Of a stretch of DNA of 7,571 nucleotides, positions 1 to 6,343 are shown in pieces; within the stretch, counting starts at the first letter, position 1; each line of letters opens with the position of its first letter. The DNA lies in NCBI GenBank assembly GCA_025462785.1, contig JAOAPG010000058.1, positions 1 through 7,571 of the forward strand, written 5' to 3'. The stretch is from Acidobacteriaceae bacterium. GTDB taxonomy: Bacteria; Acidobacteriota; Terriglobia; Terriglobales; Acidobacteriaceae. The translations under genes were made by a program, and so were the position numbers. Below the pieces are notes generated by a model, which saw nothing but the letters and a program-made list of their open reading frames with translations, did no database searches and had not been told where the DNA came from.

Positions 1-486
1 CTGCACGGTCGTGCGCTCTCGTTCCGTGAGTCTCTTCTCTGCCACCTCTTTTCCCGGCTCACTGGAAAGGTAAGCTTTTAAGATCGACTCGGCAAAACGA
101 GACGTGAAAAAAGTCCGACCGCCTTGCACCGCTTCAATCGCCGCCACCAAGTCATGGGTGGCTCTTGCCTTGACAACAAACCCAAGCGCACCCGCATGAA
201 ATATGTCCCTCGCAAGCTGTTCGCCGTCGTACATGGTCAGAATTATTACTTTCTGGGAGGAATTTTTTTCTAGGATCTGGCGGGTTGCTTCCAACCCGTT
301 CATGCCCACCAAATCGATATCAAGCAACACAATGTCGGGTTTAAGCTTGCCGACGGTCTTGACCGCCTCCGGCCCGTCGCCTGTCTCCCCGCAAACTTCC
401 CACTCCGGACGGAATGCAAGAAGTGTAATGAGCACGTGGCGAACAATTTCTTGGCTGTCAGCAACAAAAATGCGAAGCGAACTCAT
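1..486 (-). CDS. NarL/LuxR-type response regulator, 3' end cut by window edge
   Basis: Reading the minus strand from the ATG at 486 gives 162 residues with no stop before the edge. Residues 1-120 are a CheY-like receiver domain: acidic D10 in the motif VADSQE, phospho-acceptor D56 in DIVLLDID, T84 in IILTMYD and K106 in LGFVVKA. Residues 152-159 (LTERERTT) match the start of a LuxR-type helix-turn-helix, so the DNA-binding domain lies mostly outside the window. The family, paired with a sensor histidine kinase, is phosphorylated on the receiver Asp and regulates transcription. The kinase is not in view. The acidic pocket normally reads Asp-Asp; here it is Asp-Ser (D10-S11), so one metal-binding acid is missing. 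No strong ribosome binding site precedes the ATG, only a weak TGGA very close to it. A TATAAT lies on the same strand just upstream. The assignment is secure; the target genes are unknown. Confidence 0.93.
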   Translation of the reverse strand, partial: MSSLRIFVADSQEIVRHVLITLLAFRPEWEVCGETGDGPEAVKTVGKLKPDIVLLDIDLVGMNGLEATRQILEKNSSQKVIILTMYDGEQLARDIFHAGALGFVVKARATHDLVAAIEAVQGGRTFFTSRFAESILKAYLSSEPGKEVAEKRLTERERTTVQ

Positions 487-1059
487 AATCCAGCACTGAA
501 ATGCTCGGAATTATAGCCGAGATTGTGCCCATGCCGCAGGAGAATGTTGCGATCGACAGATTTGTTACAAGATGAACGTGGATAGCAGAAACGATTCCGA
601 GGAGCCAGCGCAAGCTGGGCCGCACTGCGAGTCGGCTTCATCTACATCCGACGAAATATCGGCTCGTCCGGAGCACCACCCAACTCACAGGCTTCTCTAC
701 CGCTTTTGAGATTCGTGGCCCGCGTGTTTCCCGACCCGAACGGCAAAGTGATTCGCCGCTTCCGTTTCCTGTCTGCCACCGACCATCATGGCACGCCAAG
801 ATGGATATGACCCTGTATTATTCGCAATGCCCAGAAAGGCCAAAAATGGCGGAGCAGGGTGCGGTGCTGGAATCACTTCTTCCAAGACAGAGGCCTCGGA
901 GACCATACATAATGCCAAAACGGGAGCCGAGCAATTAGCCCTGAATCGGAAAGTTTTGCAAGGCACATCCAGTCAACGACATTGGATGGTGGGCGCTGTC
1001 TGTTTTCAATACCTTCAACAACTTAATCAGGCTACCGGGGACTGCCAAGTACTTGATCA
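487..1059. other. Stretch without a recognisable intact gene
   Basis: Both strands have only short or mosaic open frames here. One plus-strand frame (about 585-810) lacks a start codon but has protein-like text such as RVFPDPNGKV. A 45-codon frame at 572-709 (starting MNVDSR) lacks a ribosome binding site. A further 45-codon frame runs 800-937. None resembles a family I recognise. With the remnant that follows, the simplest reading is decayed coding DNA between the response regulator and the NHL-like gene. Confidence 0.5.
510..515 (-). promoter_or_regulatory. Candidate -10 element for the response regulator gene
   Basis: The minus strand reads TATAAT here, a perfect sigma-70 -10 hexamer, about 24 bases upstream of the response regulator ATG. 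That would give a short leader. No convincing -35 hexamer is seen 16-18 bases upstream. The hexamer lies between short inverted arms CTCGG (504-508) and CCGAG (517-521), which could be an operator. This is a motif match only. Confidence 0.4.
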
Positions 1060-1392
1060 GTGCCTACGCTCAAAGACGGGAAAACCACGTTGTACTTTTT
1101 CCCTGATCGCTTGCTGGTCTACGACTCGGCTGGCGTCGGAGCCGTTGCTTATTCTGACTTAAAAGTTGATGCGCAACAAAGCAGGTTTGTTGAGAGTGGG
1201 AGATTGCCGAAAGACTCCCGTCAGGTTGGAACTACTTGGCAGTACGTCAATAAGAAGGGCGGACCTGATCGGCGATTTAACAACAATCGTCAACTGCCTC
1301 TAATGCAGTACGGAGTGGTCGTATTCTCAAGCACATCGGGCCTCAGCACTTTGTTCATGTGCTCCCGATCTGGTCGCAGTTCTATTCAATAG
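1060..1392 (+). pseudogene. 5'-truncated remnant of an uncharacterised conserved protein (GGPDRRF-motif domain)
   Basis: The frame reads 110 residues from a GTG at 1060, with a TGA immediately upstream at 1054-1056 and no ribosome binding site. The translation is clearly protein-like. Residues 8-21 (KTTLYFFPDRLLVY) resemble two beta strands, VGAVAYSDLKV is at 26-36, and the motif TWQYVNKKGGPDRRFNNNRQ spans 59-78, followed by LPLMQYG and STSGL. From memory, this pattern is a conserved C-terminal domain of uncharacterised bacterial proteins whose N-terminal parts vary. I cannot name its function. Such domains normally follow a longer N-terminal region. Here the upstream sequence is broken by stops in this frame and shifts between frames, so I call it a decayed gene. 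It could instead be a short intact gene with a weak start. The family match is by eye and unverified. Confidence 0.6.
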
Positions 1393-1695
1393 ATTTCTGC
1401 AGGTCGCGCCGAAGGCTCAGCACACGCAGGTGTAACAGAGTCTCCACTTCCCGCTCATACGACATAATGCCAAGATCCTACGTTTCGAAGCCATAGAAAT
1501 CGCAGCATGCGGGTGATTGCGGCAAAAACTGTAAGAGTTGCGGTGCCTTATTCCGTTCGTTTTTCGGAGGAACCTACATTGTGAGGGAATCCTGCGCAAA
1601 ATGTCGCTTATATTAGTACGACCATAAACCTCTTCCCCCAAACCCCCGGAGCGGGAGTCGTTGCTCACAAAACCATTTCACAGGAGAACCACGCA
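1393..1695. other. Intergenic stretch before the NHL-like gene
   Basis: No gene is convincing here. In the remnant's frame there are two open stretches (1393-1464 and, after stops, 1507-1584), which may be further decayed coding DNA. A TATATT at 1609-1614 could be a -10 element for the downstream gene, but no -35 lies at a suitable distance. A GGAGG at 1566-1570 precedes only an 11-codon GTG frame (1581-1616). Confidence 0.4.
1682..1686 (+). promoter_or_regulatory. Ribosome binding site fixing the TTG start at 1696
   Basis: AGGAG lies nine bases before the TTG codon. The first in-frame ATG (at 1741, Met16) falls inside the hydrophobic core of the signal peptide, so the TTG is needed for a working export signal. 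Confidence 0.7.
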
Positions 1696-2535
1696 TTGAA
1701 GCTGAGCAATTTCCTCAAAACCACTTCCCAGACGTTCCTCATGGTCTTGACCCTGACAGCCTGCCAAGCGTGGGCTGCCACGCCCCTGAACGGCCCTCTT
1801 GGACTTGCTCTTGATTCAAAAGGGAATCTGTATGTAGCGAACAGCCTCAGCAACCAGATCCTGGTTTATAACCCGACCTATGTGCAGCTAACCAGGAAAA
1901 CGATCACGGCGAGCGTGAGTGATCCGTACGGGGTGGCTTTCGACTCCAAAGGCAATTTGTACGTCGCCAATTACGGCAACTCTTCTGTCACGGTATACGA
2001 TTCCACCGAAAAACAGAAGACAGGCTCAACTATAACGAATGGCATTCAGTATCCAGTGAAAGTAGCAATTGATGGTCTCGACGATGTTTGGGTCGGCAAT
2101 AATTACGACCACGTCACCATGTACTCGACGTCTGGCACGTTAATCGGTAGTTCCAATCCCGGTGTGCCAGTGGAGAGCATCGCGACGCATGGAGCCTGGT
2201 TCGTGCTGGGATCCAGTGATCACTGGACTCAGTATCCAACCGGAGAATATTTAACTAAAGGAGAAGCCGCGAGCTCCCTCAGGTTTGGCTCCGCCAACAT
2301 ATTTGCCGCGACCTTTGATAAAAAAGGCAACTACTGGGTGTGCCAATTCACAGGTGAAGTCGACGTCGTTAATCCCTACGCAAACGTAGCAACTCTAATC
2401 ATCCCAGCAGGGCAGCCAGGTTCTTACGGAATGGCTGTGGATTCCACCCGGAATCGTATTTACCTCTCGTCTTATTCGAATAACACAATCGACGTGTTCA
2501 CGACCAGCGGCGCGCACCTTTACACGATCTATTAA
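1696..2535 (+). CDS. Exported NHL-like beta-propeller protein
   Basis: This is a 279-residue protein. The TTG start at 1696 is chosen because AGGAG lies at 1682-1686, nine bases upstream, and a signal sequence follows directly. Residues 1-27 have lysines at 2 and 8, a hydrophobic core (FLMVLTLTA), and then either a lipobox (L20-T21-A22-C23) or a signal peptidase I site (AWA, 25-27). The mature part carries NHL/SMP-30-like propeller repeats: PLGLALDSKGNLYVAN (34-49), PYGVAFDSKGNLYVAN (77-92), PVKVAIDGLDDVWVGN (120-135), a divergent blade near 157-180, AATFDKKGNYWVCQ (204-217) and YGMAVDSTRNRIYLSS (244-259). Such propellers act outside the cytoplasm as binding scaffolds, or sometimes as lactonases. 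No catalytic residues can be assigned. It stands alone, followed by a hairpin. The fold is well supported; the substrate or partner is unknown. Confidence 0.88.
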   Translation: MKLSNFLKTTSQTFLMVLTLTACQAWAATPLNGPLGLALDSKGNLYVANSLSNQILVYNPTYVQLTRKTITASVSDPYGVAFDSKGNLYVANYGNSSVTVYDSTEKQKTGSTITNGIQYPVKVAIDGLDDVWVGNNYDHVTMYSTSGTLIGSSNPGVPVESIATHGAWFVLGSSDHWTQYPTGEYLTKGEAASSLRFGSANIFAATFDKKGNYWVCQFTGEVDVVNPYANVATLIIPAGQPGSYGMAVDSTRNRIYLSSYSNNTIDVFTTSGAHLYTIY

Positions 2536-2543
2536 ACCCGAAA

Positions 2544-2571
2544 AGGCCACATCAATGGACCGGTGTGGCCT
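2544..2571 (+). terminator. Hairpin downstream of the NHL-like gene
   Basis: AGGCCACA (2544-2551) pairs perfectly with TGTGGCCT (2564-2571). A U-G and a C-G pair can extend the stem inwards. The hairpin begins eight bases after the TAA. No run of T follows, so it is not a textbook intrinsic terminator. It may stabilise the mRNA end or work with Rho. Confidence 0.45.
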
Positions 2572-2715
2572 ACCACGCTCCACGAAATCCACCAGGAAAA
2601 CTACTGAAGAACTTTGCAAGCAAATCGGTCGGGCGGCTTTCCTTTTTCTACCGTGGATAGGAATTTTCTAAGAACGTAAAAAAGCCACGCTTGCTACAGC
2701 CCATCCTAAGAGCTG

Positions 2716-2724
2716 TGCTATAAA
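2716..2724 (+). promoter_or_regulatory. Candidate extended -10 promoter for the 51-residue gene
   Basis: TGCTATAAA fits the extended -10 pattern TGnTATAAT and lies about 30 bases upstream of the ATG at 2754. No -35 element is found at normal spacing, which extended -10 promoters can tolerate. This is a motif match only. Confidence 0.35.
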
Positions 2725-2753
2725 GTTCCGCATCAGGCACTCTGGCTAACCGT

Positions 2754-2909
2754 ATGAATGAAGCTGAGCGTCAACGCATGTCTGAACTTTGTGCAGCCAT
2801 TGACGTCGAGGAAGACTTCGGCAAAATGTTGTGGTTGGTACGGGAATTGAACCGCCTGCCGGATACAAAGCAGGAACGCCTTGACCGGAACCCAGGGAAC
2901 GCCAGGTAA
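2754..2909 (+). CDS. Small hypothetical protein, 51 residues
   Basis: The frame from ATG 2754 to TAA 2907-2909 encodes 51 residues beginning MNEAERQRMSEL, with DVEEDFGKMLWLVRELNRL in the middle. The composition is typical of a soluble helical protein: charged, with heptad-like hydrophobic spacing (L, L, I, F, L, L, V, L, L). Small genes starting with a MNEAER-like sequence and carrying an ELN motif are, from memory, common orphan genes in Acidobacteria, but no function is known to me. There is no clear Shine-Dalgarno; a possible extended -10 lies upstream. The gene lies between the NHL-like gene and the HAF-repeat remnant. Two longer minus-strand frames over the same bases are less protein-like. 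Not a certain gene. Confidence 0.5.
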   Translation: MNEAERQRMSELCAAIDVEEDFGKMLWLVRELNRLPDTKQERLDRNPGNAR

Positions 2910-2927
2910 ATCGAGCGCCAGTCCTAA

Positions 2928-3284
2928 TCCCGGCCACATCAGGCGCAATACACCACAGCTGCAGCTATTAACGACAGCGGCGTGATTGTCGGCGGGTACG
3001 AGATGAACAGCTTCGAAGACCCATGGTCTGGATATATTTTTCAGAACGGCACTTTCAAAAGCCTGAACTACCTACCCGCTGACATTAACAACTCTGGGAC
3101 AATCGTCGCGGGTAACGCTATTCATTACGTCAATGGTGCCGTCAAACAGGTAACTGTGCCTGGAGCCGCGGCAACCTTTGTGAACGGCATCAATGATCTC
3201 GGAACCATTACTGGAGGGGCGTCGTTCGGTCCGGATGCACAGGGTAAATACACGTGGAAAGGTTTCACTGCAGTATGCCATTAG
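2928..3284 (+). pseudogene. C-terminal fragment of a HAF-repeat extracellular protein
   Basis: The frame opens after a TAA at 2925-2927 and runs to TAG at 3282-3284. Protein-like sequence starts by about 2949 (TTAAAINDSGVIVGGY) and already reads as repeat before the GTG at 2982, the first usable start. Three repeat cores are visible: AINDSGVIVGGY, DINNSGTIVAGN and GINDLGTITGG. Between them are GYIFQNGTFKSL and IHYVNGAVKQV. This matches the extracellular HAF-type repeat, whose full proteins carry a signal peptide and many such repeats, probably forming a beta-propeller. Here there is no signal peptide, no ribosome binding site and too few repeats. The KGFTAVCH ending looks like a natural C-terminus. 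I infer loss of the 5' part by deletion, with the junction near 2910-2945 just after the small gene. It is probably not expressed. Confidence 0.65.
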
Positions 3285-3507
3285 CGTTTCCAAGCTCTTA
3301 AATCTAAGCGGAGAAACGCCGTTTCGTTTCGCCAGTAACTCTCAAGAATTTGAAAGCCGAGAGCATGCGGTAGCTTTTTCAGATTCATCCCTGTTGAAAA
3401 TCGCTATTCACCAGCAACTAGCTGGTGAGCGTAAGTGGTGATTTCGACATCTTATAAACCAAGTACATGAATTGCCTTACGGAACCTCAGATTCGCGCCT
3501 TTTCACC

Positions 3508-3524
3508 AAAATTTATTAAATTTT
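3508..3524. repeat. 17-bp AT-only perfect palindrome upstream of the propeller gene
   Basis: AAAATTTA (3508-3515) and TAAATTTT (3517-3524) are perfect inverted copies around a single T at 3516, in an otherwise mixed-composition region 62 bases before the start codon. It could be an operator, part of an AT-rich promoter, or a transcription end for upstream RNA. No promoter pair with good spacing was found beside it. Confidence 0.5.
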
Positions 3525-3570
3525 TGTACAACTAGGCGTTCGCGCTTCTTCTCTAATTTGCGATTCGGTT

Positions 3571-3576
3571 AGGAGG
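3571..3576 (+). promoter_or_regulatory. Strong ribosome binding site for the 490-residue propeller gene
   Basis: AGGAGG is a full Shine-Dalgarno core, nine bases before ATG 3586. It settles the start, and a signal peptide follows immediately. Confidence 0.8.
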
Positions 3577-3585
3577 ACCGGCGGC

Positions 3586-5058
3586 ATGTTCCCACGAAAT
3601 ATTGTTCTCACAGCTATTCTCTCGGGGCCAGCGATCCTGGCCTCCGCAACTCCGGTCGTCACCGTCCAATCGCCTGGCAGCGGCGCCAGTGTCGGCTCGC
3701 CGGTGAACTATGTTGCTTCAGCCTCTAGTCCGGGGTGCGCAAAGGGCATCGCAGCAATGCGAATCTATACCGCTTCCGGCGTGATTGCTTACACGATCGA
3801 TTCAAGTAGTCTGAACACGAACATCAATCTGCCAATCGGTTCGTATAACAGTGTCGTCCAGGCTTGGGACAAGTGCGGCGGAGTTGGCAAGACTGCCGTA
3901 AAGATCAATGTCTCCAAAATCAATCTTGCTCCGCCAAAATTTCTTTACGCGACGGAGTTTCAGGCTGGCAAGATCGCTGAGTATGTTGTCAATCCGCTCA
4001 CAGGATCGATTAGTCCGACAAGTCAATCGTGGGCCTGGGCGCATTGGGGCCCGGTTGACATCGCCTCCGATGTAGGCGGGTATCGTTTATATGTAGCTAA
4101 TCAAGGATCGCATGATGTCGATGCTTATTTCATCAATCGCAGCAATGGCAACCTGACCCAAGTCCCTGGATCGCCCTTTGCGATAGCTGGGGTAGGCTAT
4201 CGTGTTGTCGTGCACCCTTCCGGGCACTTCGTTTACGTTACCAATGCCAACTCAAACGGCACGATCGACGTGAATGCGTTCGCGGTCCAGAGCAGCGGCT
4301 CACTGAAACCGGTGCCCGGCTCTCCTTTCTCTGCGCCCGGAACGCCGTTAAGGCCAGCTCTCGCCATGGACCCAACCGGAAAGTATCTCTACGCCTCCGC
4401 AACTCTTAGCGGCAATGGCGCAGTCGCCGCGTTCACGATCGATCAAACGTCCGGAGCGCTTACGTCAGTTCCCGGCAGCCCGTTCGTCGATCCCACCTAT
4501 TCGGGCTGCACTCAGTTCTGTCATGAGTCGCCAACCGATGTTGCAGTTGATCCGCAAGGGAAATATGTCTATGCCGTTTTGGGGATCGAGGACGGAATCG
4601 CAGGATTCCGCATCGATCAAAGCACGGGCGCCTTGACGGACTTGACTGGATCGCCGTATCCGGAACAGTACTTTTGCACGGGCAACATCTGCAACTACTC
4701 GTGGACCATGAGCATTGATCCCAGTGGGAAGTTCTTTTATGTATCCAATACCGAGTCCAACGACTTTTCTATTTTCAAACTGAACGAAAGCACCGGTGTT
4801 CCAACATACGCAGAGAACACGGCAAATACCCAAGGCGGAATCTGCGTTCCGTACACGGTTAACGTAGATCCGTCGGGCAGCTTCGTGTATAACCTCGGGA
4901 CAACGTCATGCGGTCCCCCCTGGACCAACGCGGTGCTCGGCTTCGCAATTAATCAAGGGAATGGCAGCTTGACCTCGGTTCCCGGATCACCCTTTGCCAA
5001 CCCCGACGTTCACGTAACGCAAAAAACCAGCGACGAAAAGGTACTGGTTACTCGATAA
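3586..5058 (+). CDS. Exported Ig-like plus lactonase-type beta-propeller protein
   Basis: This is a 490-residue protein. Residues 1-21 form a signal peptide (Arg4, hydrophobic core, ASA before the likely cut). Residues 23-110 look like an Ig-like beta-sandwich (VVTVQSPGSGASVGSPV, then INLPIGSYNSVVQAWD). From about 118 there are seven propeller repeats of roughly 50 residues, with strands such as FLYATE, RLYVAN, FVYVTN, YLYASA, YVYAVL, FFYVSN and FVYNLG. Most are preceded by a PSG- or DPxGK-type turn, and VPGSPF recurs at 193, 243, 295 and 465. This is the YncE / 6-phosphogluconolactonase-like fold. In Acidobacteria many such proteins are exported and uncharacterised, and lactonase activity should not be assumed. 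Eight cysteines (51, 97, 308, 312, 364, 369, 420, 442) would suit disulfides outside the cytoplasm. It stands alone, with a strong Shine-Dalgarno before it and a stem-loop after it. The fold is sure; the role is unknown. Confidence 0.9.
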   Translation: MFPRNIVLTAILSGPAILASATPVVTVQSPGSGASVGSPVNYVASASSPGCAKGIAAMRIYTASGVIAYTIDSSSLNTNINLPIGSYNSVVQAWDKCGGVGKTAVKINVSKINLAPPKFLYATEFQAGKIAEYVVNPLTGSISPTSQSWAWAHWGPVDIASDVGGYRLYVANQGSHDVDAYFINRSNGNLTQVPGSPFAIAGVGYRVVVHPSGHFVYVTNANSNGTIDVNAFAVQSSGSLKPVPGSPFSAPGTPLRPALAMDPTGKYLYASATLSGNGAVAAFTIDQTSGALTSVPGSPFVDPTYSGCTQFCHESPTDVAVDPQGKYVYAVLGIEDGIAGFRIDQSTGALTDLTGSPYPEQYFCTGNICNYSWTMSIDPSGKFFYVSNTESNDFSIFKLNESTGVPTYAENTANTQGGICVPYTVNVDPSGSFVYNLGTTSCGPPWTNAVLGFAINQGNGSLTSVPGSPFANPDVHVTQKTSDEKVLVTR

Positions 5059-5080
5059 ATCGCGGTTGCTGGAGGGACTC

Positions 5081-5110
5081 TCTCGCGATTGCATGGGAGC
5101 AGTCGCGAGA
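5081..5110 (+). terminator. 12-bp stem-loop after the large propeller gene
   Basis: TCTCGCGATTGC (5081-5092) pairs with GCAGTCGCGAGA (5099-5110) with one G-U wobble and a six-base loop ATGGGA. It begins 22 bases after the TAA. It is very stable for RNA but has no T run behind it, so it is a terminator-like or mRNA-protecting structure rather than a proven intrinsic terminator. Confidence 0.5.
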
Positions 5111-5136
5111 TAGCTCGTGTTGAAGATCAGGAACAG

Positions 5137-5241
5137 TTGTGGGACACGGTCTATATGAGCGGGAATAGGCTGGGAACCGCTAAATTGCAGGTGTATTTTG
5201 AAGATGAAAGGAAAAAGCGGACGTGGCCCATAAAGAAATAA
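5137..5241 (+). CDS. Possible very small protein, 34 residues
   Basis: In the same phase as the propeller gene, the text from about 5119 to the TAA at 5239-5241 reads like protein: VEDQEQLWDTVYMSGN, then AKLQVYFEDERKKRTWPIKK. The start is unclear. The TTG at 5137 has AGGA a few bases upstream; the ATG at 5155 would leave 28 residues. The product would be basic at its end and soluble. I do not recognise it. Its tail overlaps the GTG frame at 5223 by 19 bases, which could mean coupled translation. It could also be the last exon-like scrap of a lost gene. Confidence 0.3.
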   Translation: MWDTVYMSGNRLGTAKLQVYFEDERKKRTWPIKK

Positions 5242-5283
5242 AACCGCCACAGCTCGCGATGGAACTCCCACCCCTGCGAGAAG

Positions 5284-5463
5284 ATGAAGCAGCGGATGAT
5301 GAGTTTGCCGCCGGGGGAATTCTCGGGATTAGAGGACCCGGAGTACAACGACGAGAGGGCGCAGGAAGCACTGAATCGTTTGAAAGAAAAAGATCCCGGC
5401 AAGTGGAAACCCGTTGCTCCTTTGCCAAACGAGCCTGCCACAGATCAGGTTGAAGAGATGTAG
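5284..5463 (+). CDS. Small hypothetical protein, 59 residues
   Basis: The frame from ATG 5284 to TAG 5461-5463 gives MKQRMMSLPPGEF, then EDPEYNDERAQEALNRLKEK and KWKPVAPLPNEPA. It is an acidic, soluble protein with one clear helix and a proline-rich tail. The composition is natural for coding sequence, unlike the overlapping arginine-rich frame. No good Shine-Dalgarno precedes the ATG. A second phase, with GTG at 5223 and AAAGGA ten bases upstream, starts convincingly (MAHKEIKPPQLAMELPPL) but degrades into arginine-rich text after about 5290. The original gene may therefore have started at 5223 and suffered a one-base shift near 5280-5290, which would make this a pseudogene. I do not recognise a family with known function. 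Confidence 0.5.
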   Translation: MKQRMMSLPPGEFSGLEDPEYNDERAQEALNRLKEKDPGKWKPVAPLPNEPATDQVEEM

Positions 5464-5577
5464 TCGAACTTAATAAAAGGTCCTGATTTACTCAGCATAC
5501 CTGGCCACATAAATTTCACCTCCGACAAAGAATGGCTTGATTTTGCTCAGTGATCCAGGTGCAATGCTGCATGGCAT

Positions 5578-5581
5578 GGAG
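5578..5581 (+). promoter_or_regulatory. Ribosome binding site deciding the recombinase start
   Basis: GGAG lies nine bases before the ATG at 5591, which opens the conserved MKTKRAAIYVRVS block. Earlier in-frame starts (TTG 5537, ATG 5564, ATG 5576) would add 5-18 non-conserved residues and lack a site this good. Confidence 0.55.
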
Positions 5582-5590
5582 TCGCAACCG

Positions 5591-6202
5591 ATGAAGACAA
5601 AGCGAGCCGCAATTTATGTCAGAGTTTCAACCAACGAGCAGGACACGGATCTGCAGGAAACAGAATTGCGCGAGTATGTAGAGAATCGCGGCTGGATCTG
5701 CATTCCCTACCGGGATAAAGGTCAGAGTGGTGCAAAGAATGACAGACCAGCACTCACACAACTGCTGCATGATCTCCGCAGACGGAAAGTAGATATCATT
5801 GTCGTGTGGGCTCTGGATCGGCTGGCGCGTTCGCTGAAACAGTTATTGAGCATTGCGGATGAATGCAGGCTGCTGGATGTGGACCTTGTTTCTTTGCGCC
5901 AGAATACAGATTCCACCTTGCCAGCAGGAAGGCTGACGTTCCAGGTGCTTGGTGCAGTCGCGGAATTCGAGCGGGAGATGCTGCGCGAACTAGTGAAAGC
6001 TGGAATGGCACAGGCGCGACGTGCTGGTAAGCGTTTAGGACGACCCGCACTCCGCCACTTTTCGTCAGAAGATCTTGAAAAGATGCGAAAACTGCGAGCC
6101 CACGGTACTAGCATCAGGAAACTGGCCACGAACTTCGGAACAACTCAATGGATGGCAGCACGATTGAACACTGCCGATGCAAACCCTGGCAATCCGCAGT
6201 AG
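5591..6202 (+). CDS. Small serine recombinase (resolvase/invertase family)
   Basis: From ATG 5591 the protein has 203 residues, a normal length for this family. Such enzymes cut DNA through a serine and catalyse inversion, resolution or transposition between short sites. Catalytic-domain signatures are present: AAIYVRVST with R11 and nucleophile S13, the YRDKGQSGAKNDRPAL block at 40-55, and ALDRLARS with D76, R77 and R80. GRLTFQVLGAVAEFEREM (113-130) starts the long dimer helix, and KRLGRPA (147-153) is the arm before the helix-turn-helix. That domain (about 158-192, GTSIRKLATNFGTTQW) is recognisable, but its last helix is unusual in lacking the common SRxTVYR-like text. All catalytic residues seen are intact, so it may be active. 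No recombination site was identified with confidence. A SnoaL-like gene follows after 141 bases. Confidence 0.93.
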   Translation: MKTKRAAIYVRVSTNEQDTDLQETELREYVENRGWICIPYRDKGQSGAKNDRPALTQLLHDLRRRKVDIIVVWALDRLARSLKQLLSIADECRLLDVDLVSLRQNTDSTLPAGRLTFQVLGAVAEFEREMLRELVKAGMAQARRAGKRLGRPALRHFSSEDLEKMRKLRAHGTSIRKLATNFGTTQWMAARLNTADANPGNPQ

Positions 6203-6330
6203 ATGGTTCTGGTCCACGCAAAACCGGATTGTTGGTCTAATCGCGATTTATCGACAGCTTACATCCTGGCCACTGAATGCCGATTCGATGCTGCGCCCTT
6301 GGCAGCGTTGCGATAGATTGAAATTCGAAC

Positions 6331-6336
6331 AAGGAG
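6331..6336 (+). promoter_or_regulatory. Ribosome binding site for the SnoaL-like gene
   Basis: AAGGAG lies seven bases before ATG 6344, an ideal spacing that settles this start. Confidence 0.75.
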
Positions 6337-6343
6337 CCCGCGA

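Larger units (their letters stand above)
3285..3585 (+). other. Intergenic region with two dyads upstream of the large propeller gene
   Basis: No credible gene lies here. A perfect stem TCACCAGC (3408-3415) / GCTGGTGA (3421-3428) with a five-base loop has no T run after it. A looser pairing GCGTTTC (3284-3290) / GAAACGC (3313-3319) directly follows the HAF fragment. An AT-only palindrome is listed separately. The open frame 3193-3441 crosses the HAF fragment in another phase and is not protein-like. Confidence 0.5.

Noticed and set aside
572..709. 45-codon plus-strand frame starting MNVDSR, divergent from the response regulator
   Set aside because: There is no ribosome binding site, the family is not recognisable, and the composition (Ser, Pro, His rich) is typical of chance frames.
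788..1162. 124-codon plus-strand frame
   Set aside because: It overlaps the GGPDRRF-domain remnant in another phase, its end is not protein-like, and no motif is visible.
1507..1616. Pair of tiny frames (25 and 11 codons) overlapping as GTGA, the second behind GGAGG, as a possible leader peptide
   Set aside because: Neither has an attenuator-like hairpin or a biased codon run, so chance is the better explanation.
1417..1668. 83-codon minus-strand frame
   Set aside because: It has no ribosome binding site, is rich in Arg, Cys and Ser, and has no recognisable motif.
3193..3441. 82-codon plus-strand frame
   Set aside because: It overlaps the HAF fragment in another phase and has no family features beyond its end.
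2546..5510. Recurrent GGCCACAT at 2546, 2933 and 5503 as a dispersed repeat
   Set aside because: The shared core is only eight to ten bases and the flanks do not match.
5722..6129. 135-codon antisense frame inside the serine recombinase gene
   Set aside because: It is a Ser/Arg-rich shadow of a well-supported gene.
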